Position numbers and translations under genes: made by a program
Assembly (NCBI GenBank): GCA_947628395.1
Contig: CANQZP010000062.1
Span: 1 to 7,705, forward strand
Direction of reading: 5' to 3'
Source: an uncultured Clostridia bacterium
GTDB lineage: Bacteria > Bacillota > Clostridia > TANB77 > CAG-508
Length of the DNA: 7,705 bases
In this document: positions 1 to 5,891 of the stretch, piece by piece
Position numbering within the stretch: position 1 is the stretch's first letter
How the letters are laid out: each line of letters opens with the position of its first letter
Notes under the pieces: generated by a model
Told to the model about the DNA's origin: nothing
Databases searched by the model: none
Seen by the model: the letters and a program-made list of their open reading frames with translations, nothing else

Positions 1-808
1 ATCTCTTTACAGCAATAGGATACTCTGCTCTTACATAAATATATCCTTTATTTGCTCCAACAGCATATCCAGCAATCATCATTGCTTCAATTACTGAATG
101 AGGATCACCTTCTAATATACTTCTATCCATGAAAGCTCCAGGATCACCTTCGTCAGCATTACAAACGACATACTTTTGGTCTCCTTCTGCCATTTTTGTA
201 AAGCTCCATTTTTTACCTGTAGGGAATCCTGCTCCTCCACGTCCTCTAAGTCCTGAATCAGTTATTTCTTTTATAACATCATCCCCACTCATTTCTTTTA
301 ATACTTTTTCTAATGCTTTATATCCATCAAAAGCTATGTATTCATCAATATTTTCGGGATCTATAATACCACAATTTTTTAATGCAATTCTTTTTTGCTT
401 TTTATAAAAAGAAAGCTCATCTAGTTTATATACAATACTCTCATCTATATCTTTGCATAATAATCTTTCTACAGTTTTTCCTTCAAGAATATGAGTATTT
501 ATAATTTCTTCACAATCATCTGGAGTTACCATGGCATAAAAAGTGTCTTCTGGTCTAATTATAACAATTGGACCCTTAGCACAAAGTCCAAAACATCCTG
601 TTTGAATTACTCTTACATTTTCAATATGTTTTTCTTCAATTATTTTTCTAAAATTACTAATAATATCAGCCGATTTTGAAGATGTACAACCTGTACCTCT
701 ACAAACTAGTATATGTTTTTCTTTTGTGTCAGCCTTTATATTTACTCTTAAGTCTAATTCTTTTCTTTTTTGCTCTCTAATTTGTTTTATCTCGTCTAAA
801 GATTTCAT
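1..808 (-). CDS. nuoF: NuoF/HydB-like NADH-binding subunit of a soluble hydrogenase or dehydrogenase (partial, 3' end outside window)
   Basis: The first 269 codons are visible and open; the gene continues past position 1. Residues 30-115 form a thioredoxin-like [2Fe-2S] domain with the cysteine pattern CRGTGC (C36, C41) and CFGLC (C72, C76). The flavin/NADH-binding core follows, with the hallmark GLRGRGGAGFPTGKKW at 186-201 and CNADEGDPGAF at 216-226, the FMN and NADH contacts of the NuoF family. An N-terminal [2Fe-2S] domain fused to a NuoF core is typical of HydB/HndC in cytoplasmic NADH-linked or electron-bifurcating [FeFe]-hydrogenases, rather than of membrane complex I; NADH-linked formate dehydrogenases use similar subunits. 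The expected C-terminal 4Fe-4S (SLBB/NuoF_C) and ferredoxin domains would lie outside. The ATG start is set by TAGGAGGTAAGT just upstream. It follows the NuoE-like gene by 22 nt in one operon. The assignment to hydrogenase is inference until the next gene is seen. Confidence 0.93.
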   Translation of the reverse strand, partial: MKSLDEIKQIREQKRKELDLRVNIKADTKEKHILVCRGTGCTSSKSADIISNFRKIIEEKHIENVRVIQTGCFGLCAKGPIVIIRPEDTFYAMVTPDDCEEIINTHILEGKTVERLLCKDIDESIVYKLDELSFYKKQKRIALKNCGIIDPENIDEYIAFDGYKALEKVLKEMSGDDVIKEITDSGLRGRGGAGFPTGKKWSFTKMAEGDQKYVVCNADEGDPGAFMDRSILEGDPHSVIEAMMIAGYAVGANKGYIYVRAEYPIAVKR

Positions 809-830
809 ACTTACCTCCTAGAAATAGTTA

Positions 831-1313
831 TTACATTTTTTGATATTTATCAATTACTTCATCTACCATTTTTACTGTAGCTTTTCCATGTACTTCATCA
901 TTAACAGTAAATACAGGTGCTAAACCACATGCACCAATACATCTAGTTGCATCAATAGAAAATTTTCCATCTGGAGTAGTTTCTCCAACATCAATTCCTA
1001 ATTTTTGTTTTACTCTTTCTAAAATTTGCTCTGAGCCTTTAACAAAACAAGCAGTACCTAAACATACTCCAATATTGTATTTTCCTTTTGGCTTTAAAGT
1101 AAATCTTGAATAAAAAGTTATTACCCCATATATTTCTGCCATTGGGATTGATAAATATTCTGAAATAACTATTTGTGATTGTTTTGGTATATATCCAAAT
1201 TTTTCTTGAACATTATTTAGTATAGCTATTAAGTGATCTTTTTCTTTTGGATATTTTTCTAGTATTTCTTTAGTTTCTTCTCTTACTCTTTTATCAACAC
1301 ACTTTTCTTCCAT
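831..1313 (-). CDS. nuoE: NuoE/HydC-like [2Fe-2S] subunit
   Basis: This complete 160-residue protein has the normal length for the 24-kDa NuoE family. It has an N-terminal helical part (about 10-70, with the family-typical FGYIPKQSQ and IYGVITFYSRF stretches), then a thioredoxin-like fold binding one [2Fe-2S] cluster through C84 and C89 (CLGTAC) and C125 and C129 (CIGAC). The subunit passes electrons between the NuoF/HydB flavin subunit and the rest of a cytoplasmic NADH-dependent hydrogenase or dehydrogenase. The start is fixed by a perfect AGGAGG at 1319-1324, five nt before the ATG. The gene is first in its operon, preceded by a good sigma-A-type promoter at 1364-1392, and the NuoF/HydB gene follows after 22 nt. 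No key residue is missing. It could equally be named hydC or hndA; the choice depends on the catalytic subunit beyond the window. Confidence 0.95.
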   Translation of the reverse strand: MEEKCVDKRVREETKEILEKYPKEKDHLIAILNNVQEKFGYIPKQSQIVISEYLSIPMAEIYGVITFYSRFTLKPKGKYNIGVCLGTACFVKGSEQILERVKQKLGIDVGETTPDGKFSIDATRCIGACGLAPVFTVNDEVHGKATVKMVDEVIDKYQKM

Positions 1314-1363
1314 ACATTCCTCCTAAAATATTATATTTAAGATTTTTAATATCAGTCTTAGTC

Positions 1364-1392
1364 ATAATATCACATATTTTTATCTTTTTCAA
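1364..1392 (-). promoter_or_regulatory. Predicted promoter of the nuoE-nuoF operon
   Basis: On the minus strand TTGAAA (1392-1387) is separated by exactly 17 nt from TATTAT (1369-1364), and TGA directly before the -10 box gives an extended -10. Transcription would start near 1357, leaving a leader of about 43 nt before the ATG at 1313. The promoter lies inside the degenerate recombinase-like stretch at 1370-1434. I saw no convincing Rex-type operator beside it. Confidence 0.6.
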
Positions 1393-1434
1393 CATAATCT
1401 GCAAATTAAAATTCACTATTATTTTTTTATTTTC
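1370..1434 (-). pseudogene. Remnant of the 3' end of a large serine recombinase gene
   Basis: Read on the minus strand, 1434-1397 aligns with the codons for residues ENKKITINFKFAD near the C-terminus of the recombinase at 5892-7561. I count 33 identities in 39 columns, with five mismatches that are all transitions and a single one-base gap. Restoring that base gives ENKKIIVNF, then F, ADYVEKDKNM and a TGA at 1372-1370, a plausible recombinase C-terminus. Nothing upstream of 1434 continues the match well. This looks like the decayed tail of a different, related recombinase left just in front of the nuoE operon. The stretch is short and AT-rich, so chance similarity is possible, although the codon-level agreement argues against it. 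Confidence 0.5.
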
Positions 1435-1523
1435 TGTCCTCCAAATTAAGTTTATTATACTTAGAAATTTTTATTACATATATCCAATATTTTAGCTATA
1501 TCCAAAATAGTTTCCTATACGAA

Positions 1524-1590
1524 AAAAGTAGCTGATGAGGTTAATTTTAACCTGACACACCTTTGGTTAGTGTTACATCAGCCTACTTTT
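1524..1590 (-). terminator. Three-way-junction fold followed by T6: complex terminator or structured RNA
   Basis: The outer stem pairs 1524-1537 with 1576-1590 (8 + 6 bp, with one bulged base at 1582). It encloses two hairpins: 1538-1553, a perfect 16-nt palindrome around AGGTTAA/TTAACCT, and 1554-1574, where GACACACC pairs with GGT..GTGT, with a TTT loop and a two-base bulge. On the minus strand the closing arm runs straight into TTTTTT (1527-1522), as expected of an intrinsic terminator for the 337-residue gene that ends 58 nt upstream. The fold is far more elaborate than a normal terminator, so a small RNA or a dispersed repeat is also possible. The fold itself is read directly; its role is inference. 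Confidence 0.55.
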
Positions 1591-1617
1591 GCTATATTAT
1601 AAAATTTTTATTATATA

Positions 1618-1637
1618 CAATAAATCAAAATTTATTG
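1618..1637 (-). other. AT-rich hairpin just after the 337-residue gene
   Basis: This is a perfect 8-bp stem, CAATAAAT/ATTTATTG, with a 4-nt loop, 12 nt beyond the stop codon at 1649-1651. It has almost no G:C pairs and no clean T-run next to it, so it is a weak terminator at best. It may protect the 3' end of the mRNA ahead of the stronger structure at 1524-1590. Confidence 0.3.
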
Positions 1638-1648
1638 CAATTATAAAA

Positions 1649-2662
1649 TTACATCTCTTCTTCCATTGATTCGTAAAATTCATCAATTGATTTAAGTCTA
1701 GATTTTACAACTAATTTTATCTTTGCTTTATCTGCAATTTCTTTTAAGTACATTTTAGTTTCTTCATCCCTTACATATATCTTCTTAGGTCTTCCTATTT
1801 TATGAAAATAATCAATTAATATTTTTACTGATTCTAGTAAATATTCTTCTTCACTTTTATAATCATTTTTATTTATAAATTCAAATAATAACATAATTCC
1901 AGATTGCTTGTCAGATATAGCTCTTACTCTTGGGTAATAATACCTTCCATCTTGTTCTTTAAAATCACGCATTCTAAAAGGTAAATAATTTAAAAATTCA
2001 TATTCTATTTCCATTTCTGTTTGCGGTATTTTCATTATATCTTTTTTAAAATTATCATCTGCATGAATGATTTGATAATCTTTTTCGGGAATCATTAAAG
2101 GACTGGCATAATTCAAATATAACTTTCTCTCTTTATCATAATGCCTTACTAAAACTTCTCCTTCATCAAAATTTGCTATCATTCCTTGTTCTATAATAGC
2201 CCTAAACATCATACAGAAATTCTTTAAAGCTTCAATCATTATTTTTACTTGCTTTATATTAATAGGACTTGGTTCATAACCTTTCTCAAAATTTTCAAAA
2301 GAAATCCATGTTCCTCTAAAACTTATCCCTAATTCTTTAATTATTTCTCTATTTTTAGGTAATGTATCCTGTCTACTTGAAAAATTACACATCAAACAAT
2401 CTTGATAATTAATGAATAAATTTTCTGGATATTGATTTTTTGCTATATCCATAAATTTGTTAATTTGGTTACCTTGATAAACTCCTATTGCTGTATGCAT
2501 TCCAGCATGTCCCATTACACTACAATATAATATATCTTTCAATGGTTCGCTTAAATAAACTAGTAAATCTGTATCCCATAAATATTTCCATGGTTCCAAT
2601 TTTTGTATTTCTTTAGCTATATCATATAATTCCAACCATAATTCTTTATCTTTTAATTTCAT
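1649..2662 (-). CDS. DUF7309/DUF6930-type protein of unknown function
   Basis: This complete 337-residue cytoplasmic protein has no signal peptide or membrane segment. The N-terminal half (about 8-180) has the pattern LEPWKYLWDTDLL (22-34), then ILYCSVMGHAGMHTAIGVYQG (44-64), and a cysteine-bearing DCLMCNF at 88-94, which I associate with the DUF7309 family. The C-terminal part (about 225-335) carries YYYPRVRAIS (241-250) and GRPKKIYVRDEETKMYLKEI (290-309), ending in KSIDEF, the DUF6930 pattern. Family names are from memory, not from a search. Relatives often occur in Firmicutes, sometimes fused to SEC-C zinc motifs; this copy has no SEC-C tail. The start is supported by AGGAG at 2669-2673, six nt before the ATG. 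It lies 17 nt after a 22-codon mini-ORF and shares its promoter. No biochemical role is known to me. Confidence 0.85.
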   Translation of the reverse strand: MKLKDKELWLELYDIAKEIQKLEPWKYLWDTDLLVYLSEPLKDILYCSVMGHAGMHTAIGVYQGNQINKFMDIAKNQYPENLFINYQDCLMCNFSSRQDTLPKNREIIKELGISFRGTWISFENFEKGYEPSPINIKQVKIMIEALKNFCMMFRAIIEQGMIANFDEGEVLVRHYDKERKLYLNYASPLMIPEKDYQIIHADDNFKKDIMKIPQTEMEIEYEFLNYLPFRMRDFKEQDGRYYYPRVRAISDKQSGIMLLFEFINKNDYKSEEEYLLESVKILIDYFHKIGRPKKIYVRDEETKMYLKEIADKAKIKLVVKSRLKSIDEFYESMEEEM

Positions 2663-2679
2663 ATATTTCTCCTATAATC

Positions 2680-2748
2680 TTACTCTGTCATATCTGCAAA
2701 TCTCATTTGTAATGCATCTACAATTTCTTTAATATCTACTTTTTTCAT
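2680..2748 (-). CDS. 22-residue mini-ORF resembling the N-terminus of UPF0158 proteins
   Basis: The ORF reads MKKVDIKEIVDALQMRFADM followed by TE and TAA. The pattern KEIVDALQMRF resembles the opening of UPF0158-family proteins as I remember them (roughly K.I.EALEMQ.DE...YLDKETGE), but the sequence stops where the YLDKETGE part would start. It could be a truncated remnant, or a retained leader peptide for the 337-residue gene that begins 17 nt after its stop. The predicted transcript start is only about 16 nt upstream and there is only a weak GGA for ribosome binding. A three-codon ORF (ATG GAA TTG TAA, 2760-2749) abuts its ATG. Translation is unproven. Confidence 0.4.
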   Translation of the reverse strand: MKKVDIKEIVDALQMRFADMTE

Positions 2749-2770
2749 TTACAATTCCATTTTTTCTTAA

Positions 2771-2799
2771 GTAATATCATAAATTTTTCGATATTTCAA
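2771..2799 (-). promoter_or_regulatory. Predicted promoter of the mini-ORF and 337-residue gene
   Basis: On the minus strand TTGAAA (2799-2794) is followed after exactly 17 nt by TATTAC (2776-2771), with TGA immediately before the -10 box as an extended element. The predicted start is near 2764, just downstream of the terminator at 2846-2870, which fits a new transcription unit. A second TTGACT at 2811-2806 has no matching -10 at proper spacing. Confidence 0.55.
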
Positions 2800-2845
2800 G
2801 CTAGGAAGTCAACTTTTAAGATAATTTTTACTACATAATTTAGGT

Positions 2846-2870
2846 AAAAAAAAGCAGACATAAAGTCTGC
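2846..2870 (-). terminator. Intrinsic terminator of the 814/116-residue operon
   Basis: On the minus strand GCAGAC (2870-2865) pairs with GTCTGC (2859-2854) around a 5-nt loop, TTTAT, and is followed directly by eight T's (2853-2846). It starts 18 nt after the stop of the 116-residue gene, so it closes that operon. Confidence 0.88.
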
Positions 2871-2888
2871 CATGAAATAATATTTTAT

Positions 2889-3239
2889 TTAGTTACTTTG
2901 TGCTAATTTCGTTTTTATATTTAAAATTTTCTTTCTGTAATTTTCAATTGATTGCTTAGTACTTTCAATCTGACTATAATACAAATCACTCAAAATTTCA
3001 AAATCTTCTTCAGATAAATCTTCTTCCTCTATCAAACCAGCTTTATAATCTTTTTGTAACCTTAAAGCTTTTTCTCTTACTATATCTGGAGCTACTTTTA
3101 TTTGTTCTTGAAATTCATTGTTTCTATTTTGAGATTCTATATAATTTATATTTGTATTTTCATTTTTGGGCGCTTCTAAATAAACTTTATTATCAGTACC
3201 AAATAGATTTCTAAAAAACTTTTTTACTTTTTCAATCAT
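2889..3239 (-). CDS. Small helical hypothetical protein coupled to the 814-residue gene
   Basis: This complete 116-residue protein has a basic amphipathic N-terminus (MIEKVKKFFRNLFG), a polar Asn/Glu-rich linker (about 22-48), and a helical C-terminal half with the acidic stretch GLIEEEDLSEEDFEILSDLY (68-87) leading into a probable coiled coil (about 84-112). No transmembrane segment is evident. The acidic stretch followed by Y..QI resembles small proteins I recall from clostridial integrative elements (EEDL.EEQ...L..LY..QI), but this was not searched. Its ATG overlaps the TGA of the 814-residue gene by four bases (ATGA), a classic translational coupling; an AGGA lies 11 nt upstream inside the previous gene. 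The two products are therefore probably made in linked amounts and may bind each other. Function unknown. Confidence 0.8.
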   Translation of the reverse strand: MIEKVKKFFRNLFGTDNKVYLEAPKNENTNINYIESQNRNNEFQEQIKVAPDIVREKALRLQKDYKAGLIEEEDLSEEDFEILSDLYYSQIESTKQSIENYRKKILNIKTKLAQSN

Positions 3240-5680
3240 AGCTCTTCACTTCCTTTTTCTACTTTTTGTTCATATTCATTATATAACTTTTTTGCCTGAC
3301 TTTCTGCATTTTTTAATTTTATTAATTTTCCATCTAATTCTCCAATACTTTTCTTGCCTTTTGCAATTAATCTTTCTCTATATGCCTTTCTTTTTGCATC
3401 TCTTTCTTCTCTTTTCTTTTGACCTAGTTTCTTCTTTTTATCTGGACTATTAGCAAGCATTTTTTCTCTTGCTGCTCTTTGTCTTTCCCTTCTTTCTTCT
3501 CTTTGAGTTCTTAATTGCTCAACTTCTTCTTCTGTAAATCTATATTTATCTGGAGTTTTATTTCTGTCAAAAGAAGCTCCTCCTGTAACTGCTTTTTCTT
3601 CTCCTACAGATGCCAATTCTTCATTTATGAAATCTACCATTTTCTGATCTCTTTTAGTAATAGCTTCTGCAAATCTTTTTCCATTTTTATTATATAAACC
3701 ATCATATGCTTTCCAAACTTGTGATCCTCTTATATTCATATCATCTAGATTAAGCAAAAACATAAGACCATTTTTTTCAGATTTCACAATTTCTGTAATT
3801 GCAGTTATTGCTCCAGAATTTCCTTCAGAAATTTTCCACATAACATCAAGAATTGAATCTTCTAATTTTATTTTTTCTCTAGCAGTTGGATCATCTGGTA
3901 ACATATCTCTATCAAAGAAATCTAATTCACTACTTCTAAAAGTAAATCTGTCTTGTTGTCTTTGTCTTTTATTTTCAATACTTTTTATATCTGGTATTGG
4001 TATATCAAATTTATTATCTTTGGCATATTGTACTAATTGTTTTCTAATTCTTTTTTCATCATTAGAAAAATCTTTACTAAGTATTTTATCATCTAATATC
4101 TTTATTTTTTCTGCAATAGCTTCTGGAGTTGCATATATAATAAATCCGCTATAATCTCCAATATATCCAAAATCATTTTGCATATATAATCTTTCAGTCA
4201 CAAAACTATTTCCCATATCTTTTAATTCTTCACCTACTAAATCATCTAATCCTATCGTTTGTCTTTCATAAAACATTTCTGGGTATCTATCTTCGACTTT
4301 TTTAAGAATTCTTGCTCTCATTTCTTCTTTATTTTCATATTCTGCTCCATATTTATTTAATATAGCATCTGCAATCATTTCTGTCTTTTTATGATCTATT
4401 TCTACTTCTGGAATAGTTATATCAATTCCTTCAATTCCATTATCACGAATATATCTTCTAAATGCTTCTTTTTGCTTATTTGCCTTTTCAACATCAAAAT
4501 ATCCATTAGAAAAAGCATCTGTATGTGATAATTCTTTTATTTTTTCCATAAGTATTTTATATTTATCTCTTATATATTCTGGTGTTCCATACGCAATATC
4601 TGGGCTAAATTCATCTGTTTTTAATACACTATCTTCGTTAATACTTAAATATAGTGATATATATTCATCATTTGCTAGTTGCTTTACTGTTTCTAATTCT
4701 CCAAAGTTAAATGAAGTTAAATTCATTATTTTTGAATAATCTTTTTCTATTTCGGCTGCAAATTGTTCTGTCATATCACTTGATATTGTTCCATCTTCAT
4801 TTAATACTCTGTTTATATAACTTGCAATACCTTGTACTTTTTTCATATCTACTGGTATTTCTTCAAGTACATCTCTATCTTCTATCTCAAATCCATTTTT
4901 TTCTGCATAGGTAATATATGTGTTTTTTAGTGCTTTTAATTCATTTGAAGAAAAATTTTTTTCATTTTCTTGTTCTTCAAATAAAGATTTGGCATATAAA
5001 TCATATATCCTTCTATTTACTCCTTTTGAAGTAGCATAAAAAACATTGCTTCTGCCTAGAATTGAATTTTCGTTTGCAACTAAACCATCTTGTACTGTAA
5101 GTTGGTAACCAAAACAATGAAATTTTTTGGGGTCTAAGTTATGTTTTATAGCAAGTTTAGCTAAATCTCCATATTCATTATGCAGACCATATTTGTCTGG
5201 AACTTCTGTTATTTTAGAAAGGAAACTATTATATCCAGTATCTATCAAATCAGAATAATGTTTTGTAAAATATTCTCTTAATTCTTTTTCAAATGTAGTT
5301 GTACCTATGTCTTCTAGTTCTTCATTTTCATCTAAAGTTATACCTTCTAATATATCTATTGCATCTATTTCTGGCATTTTAGCTCTAGTTGCATATATAG
5401 AAACTAAAGCATCAACTACACTTTCATCAACAGTTGGCTCACTTTCTTCCTTTATTCCCAAATCTTCTTTCTCTTCATTTGATAGTTCTGATAAACTGCT
5501 TGTATCCATTAAAATTGTTTCAGAAGTCTTAGCCTTTTCATATAATTCATCTATCTTTTCTCTTTTTTCACTTTCTGATAATTCTGATTTTTGAATCTCA
5601 CTATATTGCAAAGCAAAATCTCTGTAAACCTGTTGTATTGCTTCTTTTACTTTCTTTTCTTCTACATCATAAACTAACAT
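3236..5680 (-). CDS. 814-residue charged repeat protein of unknown function
   Basis: This is a complete, soluble, strongly charged protein with no signal peptide or membrane segment. Regions seen: an acidic, helical N-terminus (1-125); a first repeat-like unit (about 187-270, including FYATSKGVNRRIYDLYAKSL); a clear repeat at about 356-427 (YGTPEYIRDKYKIL... RRYIRDNG ... ITIPEVE); and its partner at about 503-565 (YATPEAIAEKIKIL... QYAKDN ... IPIPDI). Residues 617-689 carry SEGNSGAITAITEIV, LDDMNIRGSQVWKAYDGLY and MVDFINEE, which resemble a module I remember from Firmicutes phage and integrative-element proteins (GNPGA..., I.GS.IW..Y). The C-terminus is a very basic coiled coil (718-811), which could bind nucleic acid. 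The start is placed at the ATG after an unusual G6 ribosome site. It is first in a two-gene operon. I recognise no enzyme motif; a structural or scaffold role is speculation. Confidence 0.88.
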   Translation of the reverse strand: MLVYDVEEKKVKEAIQQVYRDFALQYSEIQKSELSESEKREKIDELYEKAKTSETILMDTSSLSELSNEEKEDLGIKEESEPTVDESVVDALVSIYATRAKMPEIDAIDILEGITLDENEELEDIGTTTFEKELREYFTKHYSDLIDTGYNSFLSKITEVPDKYGLHNEYGDLAKLAIKHNLDPKKFHCFGYQLTVQDGLVANENSILGRSNVFYATSKGVNRRIYDLYAKSLFEEQENEKNFSSNELKALKNTYITYAEKNGFEIEDRDVLEEIPVDMKKVQGIASYINRVLNEDGTISSDMTEQFAAEIEKDYSKIMNLTSFNFGELETVKQLANDEYISLYLSINEDSVLKTDEFSPDIAYGTPEYIRDKYKILMEKIKELSHTDAFSNGYFDVEKANKQKEAFRRYIRDNGIEGIDITIPEVEIDHKKTEMIADAILNKYGAEYENKEEMRARILKKVEDRYPEMFYERQTIGLDDLVGEELKDMGNSFVTERLYMQNDFGYIGDYSGFIIYATPEAIAEKIKILDDKILSKDFSNDEKRIRKQLVQYAKDNKFDIPIPDIKSIENKRQRQQDRFTFRSSELDFFDRDMLPDDPTAREKIKLEDSILDVMWKISEGNSGAITAITEIVKSEKNGLMFLLNLDDMNIRGSQVWKAYDGLYNKNGKRFAEAITKRDQKMVDFINEELASVGEEKAVTGGASFDRNKTPDKYRFTEEEVEQLRTQREERRERQRAAREKMLANSPDKKKKLGQKKREERDAKRKAYRERLIAKGKKSIGELDGKLIKLKNAESQAKKLYNEYEQKVEKGSEEL

Positions 5681-5686
5681 TATTTT

Positions 5687-5692
5687 CCCCCC
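5687..5692 (-). promoter_or_regulatory. Unusual GGGGGG ribosome binding site
   Basis: The minus strand reads AGTGGGGGGAAAATA before the ATG at 5680. Six G's in a row, six nt before the start, replace the usual AGGAGG; they can still pair with the anti-SD CCUCC using G:U wobbles. A G-run in such AT-rich DNA stands out, and it fixes this ATG as the start. Confidence 0.7.
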
Positions 5693-5713
5693 ACTTCTAT
5701 TATTTATACCATA

Positions 5714-5742
5714 TATATATATTAAAGTTTGGCTTTTTTCAA
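5714..5742 (-). promoter_or_regulatory. Predicted promoter of the 814/116-residue operon
   Basis: On the minus strand TTGAAA (5742-5737) is separated by 17 nt from TATATA (5719-5714), with predicted transcription start near 5707 and a leader of about 27 nt. The -10 lies in a (TA)n run, so its exact register is uncertain. A 9-nt-loop hairpin, TTACAAAA/TTTTGTAA (5769-5776 with 5786-5793), lies 27 nt upstream of the -35 and could be an operator. Confidence 0.5.
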
Positions 5743-5832
5743 CAAATATTACATTATTTTTCTTTTCTTTACAAAAATTTAATACTTTTGTAATATTTTT
5801 AATTTTATGTCTTCAAACTACGCTCATAACCT

Positions 5833-5886
5833 TGAAGTGGTAAAATGAAAATAGACATAAAAATCTAATTTCATTTTACCACTTCA
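5833..5886. repeat. Large inverted repeat beside the recombinase gene
   Basis: Positions 5833-5850 and 5869-5886 form a perfect 18-bp inverted repeat (TGAAGTGGTAAAATGAAA and its complement), extended inward by one mismatch and four more pairs, with an 8-nt loop. It begins five nt beyond the recombinase stop codon (5892-5894). No T-run follows on the minus strand, so it is not a standard terminator. A recombination or attachment site at the element's edge, or a 3' mRNA-stabilising hairpin, fits better. The repeat is certain; its function is inference. Confidence 0.85.
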
Positions 5887-5891
5887 TTGAA

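Noticed and set aside
129..407. Plus-strand ORF of 92 codons.
   Set aside because: It lies antisense to the conserved NuoF/HydB frame, has no ribosome site and no recognisable family.
1314..1440. Rex (NADH-sensing) operator expected before a hydrogenase operon.
   Set aside because: I found no TTGTTAA-N4-TTAACAA-like palindrome.
1478..1520. Imperfect tandem repeat around TATCCAA upstream of nuoE.
   Set aside because: It has only two partial copies in AT-rich DNA and is too weak to call an operator or repeat.
1532..1580. Hammerhead-like CTGATGAG core on the plus strand followed by a hairpin.
   Set aside because: The GAAA that must follow stem II is absent (TGACAC is found instead), and the CTGATG bases are paired in the outer stem.
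3515..5594. Plus-strand ORFs (3515-3697, 4711-4914, 5307-5594) inside the 814-residue gene.
   Set aside because: They are shadows of the long minus-strand frame, with low-complexity Ser/Phe/Leu composition and no start signals.
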